Below are positions 44,111 through 54,980 of a stretch of 64,000 nt of DNA, piece by piece; position 1 is the first letter of the stretch; each line of letters opens with the position of its first letter. The DNA lies in NCBI RefSeq assembly GCF_050948215.1, contig NW_027488566.1:1353501-1417500 (forward strand). The letters run 5' to 3'. A program made the position numbers and the translations under genes. The notes under the pieces were generated by a model that had not been told where the DNA came from, ran no database searches, and was given only the letters and a program-made list of their open reading frames with translations. The stretch comes from Halictus rubicundus (taxonomy: Eukaryota > Arthropoda > Insecta > Hymenoptera > Halictidae).

Positions 44111-44285
44111 ATGCCGCAAACGTTCAGCGATGTAGTGGTCGCTCAGGAGGAGATCGCTGGCCGCATCAAGAACTGCATCGTCAATACCGACAAATTGGGG
44201 GCAGCGAAACTCTCCGCGGTCGTATTGCAGAAAAGAATCGAGTTGCTGGAGAGTTACTGGCGCAACTTGACCGCAAATCATAACG
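44111..44285 (+). pseudogene. BEL gag, N-terminal fragment
   Basis: ATG opens a helical N-terminus reading VVVAQEEIAGRIKNC, then LQKRIELLESYWRNL, as in BEL gag. After about 58 codons it runs into the antisense viral sequence. The capsid-like middle of gag is absent. The reading frame resumes only at the zinc-finger region after 46.5 kb. Confidence 0.8.
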
Positions 44286-44984
44286 CTATGAGACCGATGC
44301 CAGGTCTCTTTCATTGGCTGTGTCTACAGCATATTTATCCATTATTCCGTTTATTTGCTCTGGCGAACGTAGATTCTTCAATACGGGATCGCGGGCGATA
44401 GCCATGCGCATCTTTTCTCTCCTATCAATTTGGGATCCAGTGGATAACGCCATTCCATAAGTCATCATTAGATTCTGCGAGATTATATCAAGCGATACGA
44501 TGGGCGAGGAGCGGTCCGATATGGTATACTCCTCGGTCTGAAAAGTGAGTCCCAACAGGTATTCATCGCTATCGAACTTTATGTACATTCCGGGACGCGT
44601 CAAAGACGCCAAGAATTTGTGTAATCTGCCATCTCTATCGGTGCGTGAAGCATCCATCATGAACCTTTCAAGCTTTATCCCCTCCCTCATCATTTGAGCG
44701 GGGACTGCTTCCGTATTTAGGTGCTTCAAATCCAACGCTTTTAATCGATTTAAAGACTGCTGCACATTATGACTGAACAGAGCCTCTGGTGTAAGTAGAG
44801 TCACGTCACCCTTGTTGAAAGAAACGTCTTCGATATCGGAGGAGGACAACGCTTCCACCTTTTTCCGATAAAAATAATAACTCTTAAGTAACGTCTCAGC
44901 TGCAGCCCTACTCATTACTGACACTTCGTGAATGAAAAGAGAAGGGCTATTGATAACACTGTCCAACACCAAAAAAATTTTGCA
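44286..44984 (-). pseudogene. Endogenous viral element: RdRp downstream segment
   Basis: Open frame of about 230 codons on the minus strand, lying downstream of the polymerase core listed next and in the same sense, so taken as the region C-terminal to the palm. It is a mostly helical, soluble-looking protein without its own motif that I recognise. The call therefore depends on the neighbour. The first codons have no ATG. It ends at the junction with BEL gag. A 0.56-kb stretch without an open minus frame separates it from the core. Confidence 0.55.
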
Positions 44985-45544
44985 ATACCTGTTGGGTGAT
45001 TCTTATACACTTTGTCATCCTAAAACCGAATCTGCAAGTAGAATTGCTCTATCACGCAACGTTTTCGAAAAATTTTGGTTTTTGTAAAAATGCCCGATTT
45101 TGATACGAAACGACGTGTTACGCAAAAACTAAACACGCGAGAAAGTTCAAATTTGAGTCAAGAGATAGAGGGGACTCTCCTCTACATATTCATATAGTCA
45201 ATTATATTTTTATGTACTTCCTAATAGTTGTAAATGGTTGTTAAAGTTTGAAAATGTGCCGACGCGATTACTTTGTACGCTCTATTTTTGTATTTATGTG
45301 AAAAATCCTTCATCTAGCAGGAATTTACTATACAGGAATGCATTCTACAGACATTTCTGGTAAAGAAACCATTCACGAAAAGTATTTGGTTCCCTTAATG
45401 TACGAGAAGGATCAGAAAATGTTAATTGACAGCATGTGCGCGACGCGTTCGCGCCAGACGGCCATTGCAGCCTTTTCGCGACTCGCCAGGGCCGTCGCTA
45501 TGCGTAGTCGACGTTGGTGTACCACTCAAGTATGTGTTTGCTTA
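44985..45544. other. Unexplained insert between the RdRp segments
   Basis: AT-rich left half without ORF. The right half opens a plus-strand frame (from 45338) with a charged stretch, possibly a rearranged viral piece or an older insertion. No terminal repeats or duplications are visible. Confidence 0.35.
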
Positions 45545-46513
45545 CTATTTACATACATTTTTTTGTCTTTTTGGGTGCCAATTCCTCCGCACTTTAACTT
45601 CTGGGTCGTATCGACTCTGCGACTTTTCGATCACCTGGAACTTATCTTCAAATCGAAATTCAGTTTGTCGACTGGAGATGGTAGTAATATGGCGAAACAA
45701 ATAAAAACATAGATGCATCGCGAAACTTTCGTTGTAAGCTCGAAATATCTTTGAACAAAGCAGACGTCGCATTGATTCACAAAAACCCAGTTGATCGTCG
45801 ATGGTCCTAGGGTTTTCACTTGGAATCATCATTATGTGATCTTTCGGTACATAAAATCCCAACTGAGCATGTGTTTGTACAAATTCGGAACTTAACGGTA
45901 GAAATGCTACCTTAGAGATAGCCATCTTATGTCCGCAGGCGGCAATAGAATCAGCCATTGCATCCAAAAAGTCGTCTACATCCTGAGCGGTGAAATCCCA
46001 ATCCACAACCTTTAATACCGTGGTGAAATCATCTCCCACCGCCACCCTCGTGACGAATTTTACACACTTTCCAAATCGAGTATGTGACACCGCTTCCATG
46101 AACCTATTCTGTATTGCCAAGTTGGCGACTGTATTCATCATAAGTGTGGTCAGTTCGCCCGATCCTTCACTCGTCAGCGTGAAAAGATCAGACCCATCGA
46201 CCGTGAAACCAATGAAGAAATGCACGTAGTCCTCTACCTCCACCTGATCTTCCGTGATGGAGTACGTTCCTGGCTTCAGCACTGATGCACCCGGAAGTAA
46301 TCCCTTGACCATGACTGCGTCGGTGACCTCGTAGTCTATAAACGTATACTTCGCACTCAAGGTGGTTAGGCTCGTACTATCTTTGAGAATAAGCAAAGGC
46401 CGTCGCCCCACATCCCATTTGGTATTATGAATCGTACCTTCACCAAAAGCGTAGTGCACCATGTCTTCATAGCTGATACGATCCGGACCGAATTGCTCAT
46501 GATTGACAATCAC
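45545..46513 (-). pseudogene. Endogenous viral element: RNA-dependent RNA polymerase core
   Basis: 322-codon frame with the palm motifs of a viral RNA-dependent RNA polymerase: motif A as D-x4-D (IDYEVTD, about residue 69), motif B as SGELTTLMMNTVAN (about 118-131) and motif C as VAVGDD (about 157-162), in the right order, followed by a helical segment. The SGE..T...NT..N form of motif B with GDD points to a double-stranded RNA, reovirus-like virus, which is inference. Finger and N-terminal domains are missing. It lies antisense inside the BEL element, with gag on both sides and no target duplication seen, so it is probably a captured fragment rather than a separate LINE-mediated copy. It is non-functional as it stands. 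Confidence 0.72.
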
Positions 46514-46520
46514 CAGCTAG

Positions 46521-47860
46521 GGCACTGCAGCCAGTTTAAAACCCTTAGCGCGCCGGAACGCAAGGAATTTGTGTATCGGAATAAACTGTGCGTTTCGTGT
46601 TTCTCGGGAACCCACTTGTTCGCGGCGTGCACGTCTTCCTATCGGTGTATGGTGTGCGGCGGTCACCACCACACTTCGCTTCACGAGGCGTTCCGGAAGA
46701 GTGAAGCTCCCGCGCAGCCGAGCACAAGTTCGGTGAACACGTTCAGGTCGAATCGCGTTGTTTTACTGGCCACCGCGCGCGTCCAGTTGAAGTCCCCGAA
46801 CGGTCGCAGTGTCTTCGCTCGCGCGTTACTCAATCCCGGGTCCGAAATTTCATTCGTGACGGACGATGTCGTGCAAGCGTTACGTCTTCCGCGCCGGAAC
46901 GTGGAGGTTCATTTGACCGGATACCAGGAGATAAACGTGGGCACGGTACGTCACGAAGTATCCGTGTTACTCGCGTCTAGTCGCGACTCCAAGTTCCGAC
47001 TCGCGTTAAACGCGCTGGTGACGCGAAAAATTACCGCTCCGACTCCAGCGGTAGAAATCAACGACGAGAAGTGGACTCACCTCCACGGACTTCCGTTGGC
47101 CGACGAGGACTTCCGCTCTTCGAACAGGGTGGAATTACTTCTCGGGGCAGATGCGTGTGGTCACCTCCTCCTCGAGAATCGAATCGGACCAATGGGCACT
47201 CCTCCAATTGTTCGAACGCCCTTCGGCTGGGCGCCGATGGGCACAACCTCATCCACGATGAACGACAGCGCTGGACCTCGGGTGCGATCCTTGTTAGTTC
47301 AGCCTGCACGAGACTTCCGAGACGATTGGCAGAGGTTCTGGGAACTGGAGGAAGTACCAACGAGTGCAATAAGCACGCCTCAGGACGAAGCATGCGAAAA
47401 GCACTTCCAGGATACGCACCGCAGAGATCGGGAAGGACGCTACGTTGTGCGCTTACCGTTCGTTGCCACCCCAGGCACCGATGTCGGAGTTCCGCGATCG
47501 GCTGCCGTTCGCTTGCTCTTATCGTCCGAAAGGAGACGAGAAAGGGACGAGACGCTCCGACAGAAATACTCCGAATTTCTGGAGGAGTACGAACGGCTCG
47601 GGCACATGGAGTTCGTCTCGCGGCACTCGACTGGCGGGGGGGGGGGGGGGGAGAATTACCTTCCGCATCACGCCGTGTGGCGGGAAAAACCATCCGGGAA
47701 GAAAATAAGAGTAGTGTTTAATGGCTCTTATGTTTCAGGCAGAGGCAGTACCATTAACGACTACCTGGCTGCCGGACCGAAGCTCCAAACTGACCTCTGG
47801 GCCGTAATAACGAGGTGGCGATTCCATCGGCATGCCTTTTCAACGGACATTGTAAAAATG
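46521..47860 (+). pseudogene. BEL gag zinc fingers, protease, RT fingers
   Basis: Starts with the BEL finger region (HCSQFKTLSAPERKEFVYR, then LCVSCFSGTHLFAACTS and CMVCGGHHHTSLH). The aspartic protease follows at about 46835 with ARALLNPGSEISFVTDD. The expected Asp of DSG is Asn here, so protease is probably dead. RT begins around 47.6 kb (NYLPHHAVWRE, KIRVVFNGSY, AGPKLQTDL) and is cut at STDIVKM, inside motif A, by the solo LTR. A long G homopolymer (47636-47650) encodes a Gly run just before RT and may itself be an expansion. Confidence 0.85.
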
Positions 47861-49359
47861 TGTAACGGTGGCATCTCGCTTGCGTGGAGGCGCGAGCGAG
47901 GCGCGCGGTCCCCCCCCCCCTGGATTCGCTCAGCGACCAGGGTTCGTCGGGGAGGGAGAAGGAAATGGTCTAATAAAGGAGACTGCGTTGGTGGTAAACA
48001 AACTAATTTATTATTTAATGAAACGCTAATTAATGCAAAAAGAAAAGAATAAGGATAACAAACTAATTTACTATTTAATGAAACGTTAATTAATGCGAAA
48101 GAAAGAATAAAGATAACAACCTAATTTACTATTTAATGAAACGTTAATTAATGCGCAAGGAAGAATAAAGATGAGGTATAGAAAAACGCGGAGCGGTCCG
48201 TTGGCTATCCGCCCGGATTTCCCGACGGTCCGGCGATGGGCTGGTGATGGCCGGTTGCCTCTCCCCTGGCCTATTAACAGTTTAATGACCGGAAATCAAT
48301 GGACCGTAACGGTGGAGTCTGACGCGGGTAGCTTATCTCTAATTATCCTACTTAGCCTACGCGAAAAATAACCTCTGGTAACCGCGGGACGCCGGCACGG
48401 TTTTCGATTTCGATAGTGTACGCGGGAAATACGCGACGCGGGCGAGACGTGCTCGCTGGAACGGTACCTGCCGTCGGACGCCCTCGGCGCGGTTCGGGTA
48501 CGGTCGCGACGCGTGTAGAGAACGCGGTGTGCGGGGAGCGCGGGCGAGCCGTGCTCGCTAACGCGGTCCTGAATCGGGCGCTCTCGGCGCGATCCCGAGC
48601 TCTCCCGATCCTCGAGATGGTATTTCCACCGCGGCCCAGCGAACGATAGTGAATCGGTTTTTGTTTCCTGCTGGCTGGGCACGCGGGGCGCGGAGAGGAG
48701 AGGGTAAGGAATCCGCGGAACCCCCCACCCGTCGTCCCCGCCCGACCGCGGCTCGAGCACGTAGGCACAGACGTAAACCTAATGCCTACGGCCCGAAACC
48801 GGCGAGGGCGCTCGTCTCCGGTAGTATACCGAGAGGCGAGCTCCACACGCTGCTGCGGCCGATCGACGACTAACGTGCGGAGCGCGACGCTGGATCCCTG
48901 AGGGGAGAGCGGGACGCGGGAACAGGTCCGGGTGGTAGGGATGACGGTCCGGAGTGTCGTATCCTCGGTGCTCTGACAAGAGCCAGCCGGTGATCGACTG
49001 CCTCCCAGAATCCTGGTCGCGGTCTCGGTTTCGCGTAGGGGACGTAAACCCACTTACGCTCTGCCGATTCCAGCGCCTCGTCGTATTCGCCCGATAGTAT
49101 ACCGCGGCTAGCGAGAGGATCTGGGCCCGGGTGTTCACCCGAGAGCTGCTCCAGACCAACTCCGGCTTCGGCTGGTTCCGTCGCGATCTTTATAGCCCGA
49201 ACGCGGACCTCGTGTGCTCATTCGCGAATCTTCGGTACACTGCGATTGGTCCGCGCTCGGGCTAGATTCCGCGGATTGGCGCGCGGCTATCCCGCACCGG
49301 TGATTGGTGCGGGTTAAGGTACAGAACGACTCGCAACGAGACACGTACGTCTCGTTGCA
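47861..49359. mobile_element. Solo LTR, 1.5 kb, AATG duplication
   Basis: TGTAACGGTGGC to CTCGTTGCA, flanked by AATG (47857-47860 and 49360-49363). It splits the BEL RT codons for KM/FRQ, which read on correctly when it is excluded. It is GC-rich with an AT-rich tandem repeat near its left end. The ends are TG...CA in both readings, so orientation is not certain. No protein domains. Confidence 0.88.
47998..48172. repeat. ~60-bp tandem repeat inside solo LTR, 3 copies
   Basis: Units start near 48001, 48061 and 48119 with AACTAATTTA, then ATTTAATGAAACG and TTAATTAATGC. They are nearly identical and distinct in base composition from the GC-rich rest of the LTR. Confidence 0.85.
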
Positions 49360-50312
49360 AATGTTTCGCCAGATCAAGGTGCACCCAGAGGACAGGGACT
49401 GGCAGAGGATCGTCTGGAGGAACGATCCAAGCGAGGAAGTACGGGACTTCCGTTTGACGACGGTAACCTACGGCACGACGTCGGCTCCGTACCTCGCCTC
49501 GAGAGTACTGCTCCAACTTGCCGACGACGAGAAGGCTCGATTTCCGCGGGGTGCAGCGATTCTCCGAGCGAATTCGTATGTCGATGACATTCTGGCCGGA
49601 GGAGATGACATCGACGACACCGAGGAGGCTCGACGTCAACTCACGGACATCCTGACGGCGGGCGGATTCCCGCTGGATAAGTGGGCGACCAACTACTTGT
49701 CGTCGAGCTCCGGTCTCGTTCAATTGTTGCAGGGTCACCAAGAGGCAGGAGCACTGGGACTCAAATGGAGCACAGCGAACGACACTCTGTCTCTTGCGGC
49801 TCCGAAGCTCAGGACTGCCACACCAGGTCAACGATGGACCAAACGATCGGTTTTGTCGGAGACGGCCAGGCTTTTCGATCCATTGGGGTGGTTGTCTCCG
49901 ATCAGCATTGCTGCGAAGATCTTGCTGCAGGACCTCTGGTTGTCTGGATTGTCGTGGGACGAGCCGCTGTCTGAGCTGTTTTCCGAGCGATGGAAGCAAC
50001 TTCGATTCGAGATGGAGAGGACCGATCGAATCACAGTTCCGAGATGGATTGGCTATCGTGCGGCGACCAGCGACAGTATAGAGCTGCACGGATTCAGCGA
50101 CGCGTCGGAAAGGGCATACTCCGCAGCCGTCTTCATAAGGGTGCCAGTTACCGGTGCAAGGGCCGAGACGCACCTACTGATGGCGAAGACCAAGGTCGCT
50201 CCAACGAAACCACAGAGCATTCCCAGGCTGGAGCTGTGCGGCGCTCTACTGCTGGCCCGATTGCTGAGAGCAGTAGGAGATTCGATGCGGCCTCACAGCG
50301 TGACTATGCATG
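49360..50312 (+). pseudogene. BEL RT palm and RNase H first half
   Basis: Continues RT after the solo LTR: MFRQIKVHPEDRDWQRIVW, TYGTTSAPYLASR and SYVDDILAGG (catalytic YVDD intact), then the BEL connection domain (LSETARLFDPLGWLSPI) and RNase H with HGFSDASERAYSAAVF and IPRLELCGALLLA. It is cut within RNase H by the gypsy insertion. The next RNase H acid (TDASVVLAWV) is found after 57.75 kb. Confidence 0.88.
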
Positions 50313-50691
50313 TGTAACGTCCTAAAAATCCCCGAGCTATACCAGATCATATTCCATTCGACACCACAGCATTTCCCGAGTCATTTGCACAAGTCAGCAT
50401 TCCCCGAGCATTCACCTCGACACCACAGCATTTCTCGATACACGCGTAAGCAACAGCATTAGTCAAATCACATCCGCCTGATTTCGAAAGCCCCCAAAAA
50501 AATGCATTACTAATCAATAAGGTCAAGCTATAAGTATGGGAACATTCCCAGGGCAGTCAATCTTGGCTGAACCTCCGTTTTGTAACTTTGTCTTAAATAA
50601 ACTTATACTTTTTGTCAGTAAAGAACGGGATAAAGAGCTGGGTAACTCCCACTCTCCTTCTTTCAAGTATTTTCACCCAGTTTACGTCACA
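50313..50691 (+). repeat. 5' LTR of the env-bearing gypsy
   Basis: TGTAACGTCC to ACGTCACA. It includes an AATAAA near 50596. Differences from the 3' LTR: one C/T, one A/C and one C/A at a homopolymer border. The primer binding site TGGCGATCCTGCCAGG begins at 50695. Confidence 0.93.
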
Positions 50692-50962
50692 TTTTGGCGA
50701 TCCTGCCAGGATAGTGCAAATCGATCTTCAAGTAAACCAACGACAACTCTACTACGGAAGAGCCACTCCTTGGGACTACGGTCAACTCTGAAGACAACTG
50801 CACTATAACGAATCCAGTGAACCAGTCGATTTGGAGCTTTCTACGGAACCGCCCCGTGCTACGGCAATCACTAAGGTAAAACTCTGGCTTCATTTATTTA
50901 TTACCGCGTAAGAGGTAGTAGAATCAGCAGTCAAGATTCAAGACGACGAAAAGGTTACAATA

Positions 50963-52327
50963 ATGACAAAGAACGGAGAACAAGCTTCAACCTCTACAGG
51001 TGTAGACCCCAATCTAAGAGCAATCCTAGATGCTATGCAAAAGCAAAACGAACGACATGAAAAAGAAATGTCGGAAGTTCAAAGGCAATTCGTGCTACTA
51101 ACGAAACAAGCTGACGAAGAAAATAAAAAACGTATTAGGGAAATAGAGATCCTCGGCAAGAACCTCGCTGATCTACGCATGGGCGTAAGTATTAGAACAG
51201 TGACAACTGACGAGTTCGGATCCCTAATAACGGGCGACGATGGTGCAAGTACAGCCATACAACAAGAACGAGCTGAACAAACCACCACAACTCGAACAGC
51301 ACCACCGATAGTCACAATCAATAATGATGTGAACGATGAAGCTTCTGAACGAACAACAGACTGTACTCCAACGCTACGAGCCAAGGATGCTATACGGTAT
51401 ATTCCAACGCTAAACGGAGATGACGATATTGGGGTAGAAGATTTTATTAAAGAAGTACGTTCCAAGCGCAACATGTGCACCGAAAAAGAATTGCTATTAA
51501 AAGCCATTAAAGTAGAGAAAATCATTGGGAAAGCGGCCCAAGGGATACGAAATTTACAAATAGAATCTTTTGGTGAACTATACGAAGCGTTACGATCAAA
51601 CGTGGCAACTCAGGTAACCACAGACGAATACAGCGAGCAACTGCGGGAAATCAAGCAAGGAAAAGAAGAAAGTGTACAGAACTTTAACATCCGATTCAGA
51701 CGCGTATTGAACAAGCTAACATATGCCATTACCAACGAATATCCGCAACCAATAACCAGGCGCATAATGATGGAAGCAACAATGAAGAAAGTGAATAGAA
51801 TCTATCTGAAAGGACTCAGAAGAGAAATAGGACGAACGCTTTTGGCAAACGAACCTCAATCTTTAGCCGAAACCGAGAAGAAAGCAGCGGAAATCGAACG
51901 CTATCTACGAGAAGAGCAAAACGAATGGAAGCGACCAGCAGCATCACGATCGGAACGAGCAGTGAACACCAACCGCTTCGCTAATCAACAACAACCAAGA
52001 CGCTACGACGAGCGACGACCTACGGTACGAACAATCGCGCAGTCAGCAGCAGCAAACAGCTTCAGGCGCCTCGAACGAACACCATTAGCTGAACACGCAG
52101 CAATAAAATGCTTCAAGTGCAATCGCTCGGGACACATAGCCAACCAGTGTCCGAATGGAAATTTTCCACCAGCCAGCCAGCGAAACCTACCACCACGGGT
52201 AAACAGAGTAGAGATCGAGAACGGCCAAGAATTCGAGTCAATACAACAACAGGAAGGCTTCTTACCACCACATTCAATACATCAGGAGGAAGACGGATAC
52301 ACCTCATCGACACAGGAGCAGGAATAA
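50963..52327 (+). CDS. gag: Gypsy/errantivirus-like Gag
   Basis: 454 codons. Structural protein that would assemble particles and bind RNA. An N-terminal coiled coil (about residues 22-75, many E, K and Q) is followed by a helical capsid-like region (about 130-310, with QLREIKQGKEESVQNFNIRF), a basic linker and one zinc knuckle CFKCNRSGHIANQC at about 387-400. It starts at the first good ATG after the leader. A slippery heptamer sits just after the knuckle, and the pol frame overlaps to the gag stop. Confidence 0.88.
   Translation: MTKNGEQASTSTGVDPNLRAILDAMQKQNERHEKEMSEVQRQFVLLTKQADEENKKRIREIEILGKNLADLRMGVSIRTVTTDEFGSLITGDDGASTAIQQERAEQTTTTRTAPPIVTINNDVNDEASERTTDCTPTLRAKDAIRYIPTLNGDDDIGVEDFIKEVRSKRNMCTEKELLLKAIKVEKIIGKAAQGIRNLQIESFGELYEALRSNVATQVTTDEYSEQLREIKQGKEESVQNFNIRFRRVLNKLTYAITNEYPQPITRRIMMEATMKKVNRIYLKGLRREIGRTLLANEPQSLAETEKKAAEIERYLREEQNEWKRPAASRSERAVNTNRFANQQQPRRYDERRPTVRTIAQSAAANSFRRLERTPLAEHAAIKCFKCNRSGHIANQCPNGNFPPASQRNLPPRVNRVEIENGQEFESIQQQEGFLPPHSIHQEEDGYTSSTQEQE
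52159..52165 (+). promoter_or_regulatory. Candidate -1 frameshift heptamer AAATTTT
   Basis: In the gag frame the text reads GGA AAT TTT, giving A_AAT_TTT, the X_XXY_YYZ pattern of -1 slippage. Pol is open in the -1 frame across it and has the protease box about 140 bases downstream. No downstream pseudoknot was tested. Confidence 0.5.
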
Positions 52328-54980
52328 ATTTAATTAAAGAATCAAAAATTAATAGCGTTATGAACAAAACAGAACCGCGAACATTTTTTATGGGACAAGA
52401 CCGTTACACTACAGACAGATACGTTAAAATTCGAATCTTTGACCAATCACATAAATTCTTTGTTACACCAGACGACTTTCCTTTAATAGAAGACGGAATC
52501 ATAGGGCTACCTTGCTTAGAAAAGTACCAATATGAAATCTCTAATGATAAAATCAAGCTTAACGACAATGTGCTATATTTTCAGAAACCAGCTACAGTAC
52601 AACCAGGAGAAGTCAAAGTTCAGACAATCTATCTCGAAGGCAGACCAACGCGAGTATGCTTCTTCAACTTTGGTGAGACAAACAAAGATATCTCTAACCA
52701 AATTTATAACATAAACGAAATAGACCAAATTGGGAAATTCAAAGCCATAGTGAGAACAAGTCATATAGAGAAAAACCTTCGCGAACCTATTGAGAAAATT
52801 TTAATCCATTACTTAGACGTGTTCAACTTAGAAACCGATACCCTACCCTGTACTAACCTTGCTAAACACACTATAACTTTGAAAGAAAATAAAATCATTA
52901 ACACTAAATCGTATAGACCTCCGGAATGTCACAAGCTCGAAATCGAGAAGCAAATGAATGACATGCTCAATAAGAAAATTATCGAAGAATCGGATTCGCC
53001 ATACAACTCTCCTGTATGGGTGGTACCTAAAAAGGCAGATGCTTCAGGAAAACAGAAATGGAGAATAGTTATCGATTTTAGGAAATTAAACGAATTGACA
53101 GACCAAGACGCTTACCCTTTACCAGACATCGACGACATACTTAGTCAATTAGGAAACGCTAAATTCTTTTCGGCCTTAGACCTATCCTCTGGTTTCCACC
53201 AAATTCCTATGGATCCTGACTCAAAAAAATACACAGCCTTTAGTACACCTCAGGGACACTTTCAATATAACAGAATGCCTTTTGGACTTAAGAATGCACC
53301 AGCTACCTTTCAACGAATGATGGACACAGCACTTAGAGGACTAGTTAATAAACACTGCTTCGTTTACTTAGATGACATAATAATTTTCGGAGACACAAAA
53401 GGGAAACACATCGAAAACTTAGCTATGGTACTTCAGAGACTCAGGGAACTTGGACTAAAGATACAGCCAGACAAATGCGAATTTTTAAAACCTGAACTAG
53501 AATACCTTGGACACCTAGTAACCGCGGAAGGAGTCAAACCAAACCCTAAAAAGATACTAGCTGTAGAACGTTTTAAAGTACCTACAACACCGACAGAAAT
53601 CAAATCATTTTTAGGATTATCTGGATATTATCGAAAATTCATACGGAACTTTTCAAAGATCGCTAAACCATTGACAGACTTGACCCAAAAAGACGTACCA
53701 TTCCACTGGACAGACAAACAACAAAACAGTTTCGAAACCTTAAAGCAAAAGCTATGTGAAGCACCCGTATTGACATACCCAGACTTTAACAGACAATTTA
53801 CACTAACGACAGACGCCAGTAACGAAGGTATAGGAGCAGTACTATCACAAGACGGACACCCATGTTGTTATATATCGCGAACACTTAACGCACCTGAACG
53901 AAACTACACGACAACAGAAAAAGAACTATTGGCCATCGTATGGGCAGTAAAGAGACTGAGACAATACCTGTTAGGGCGGAAGTTCGTCATACGCACCGAC
54001 CACCAAGCACTCAAATGGTTAAACAACTGTAAAGATCCTTCTTCAAGATTAATGAGATGGAGACTGAAATTGGAAGAGTACGAATACGAGATCGAATATA
54101 CAAAAGGAAAGGATAACACAGCCGCGGACGCGTTGTCAAGAGTACATGCAATCACCAGGCAACAAGACGAAGAAGATCCTGAAATTCAAAACCACTTAAA
54201 GATTTTCGACGAATGGGAAAAGGATGAAACAATACCAGCGCGTTTAAAGATCGTACCAAATGACCATACGTTCTATCAGTTAACCAAAACAGAACTAGGC
54301 AATTACGACAGAATAAACTGGCTGAAGAAAATATACCAAATACTGCAGAAAAGTACGAAGATTGGAATCGGAGACAAGGCACTAACCGAAATGGAGAAAA
54401 ATAGGATCAAGATCATACTAATGTACTTCAACGACCGGTATAAAACGATCTACTTCGCATGGGAACCGATACGAGAACTGACGGAAGAAGAAATAGAGAC
54501 GATACTGAAAGAAAACCACAATGACGCCACCGGACACTTCGGAATACAGAAGACCTATCAGAGAATAAAGGACAAATTCAAAATACCACACCTGATGGAG
54601 AAGATAGAAGATTATGTGAAGAGGTGCGACGCCTGCCAAAAGGAAAAATTAACAAGAATTAGACCTAAAGAAATGCCAATAATATCAGACACGCCAATGC
54701 AATCGAACGATAAAATAGCTATGGACATCATAGGCCCAATGACAAAGACCAAAAAAGGAAATCAATTTATACTCTCTATACACGATGACCTAACGAAATA
54801 CCTCATACTAGTACCCCTAAAAACACAACAGACAGAGTCGATACTTAATGCATTACTGGACCACTACATATACATATTTTCAGCACCTAAAACAATACTC
54901 ACCGACCAGGGACAAAACTTTGTTAGCGAACTAATGACGAAATTCGAGGAAGCATTTAAAATCAAACACGTAGACTACAT
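52166..54980 (+). CDS. pol: Gypsy/errantivirus-like Pol: protease, RT, RNase H, integrase N-part
   Basis: Polyprotein in the -1 frame of gag. Protease HLIDTGAGINL (about 52300). RT with SPVWVVPKKAD, WRIVIDFRKLN, FSALDLSSGFHQIPM, MPFGLKNAPATFQ and VYLDDIIIF, catalytic YLDD intact. RNase H with LTTDASNEGIGAVL, TEKELLAIVWA and TAADALSR. Integrase has the HHCC finger (HNDATGHFG...CDACQK) and the first two acids in AMDIIGPM and LTDQGQNF. A one-base frame change near 54977 then leads to a premature stop at 55050, before the third catalytic acid. All other domains look functional. Confidence 0.88.

Noticed and set aside
47058..47721. Overlapping ORFs of over 200 codons on both strands
   Set aside because: Shadows of the BEL protease/RT coding frame.
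48352..49053. Minus-strand 233-codon ORF in the solo LTR
   Set aside because: GC-rich LTR sequence with several overlapping open frames and no domain; the unit is bounded by TG...CA and target duplications.
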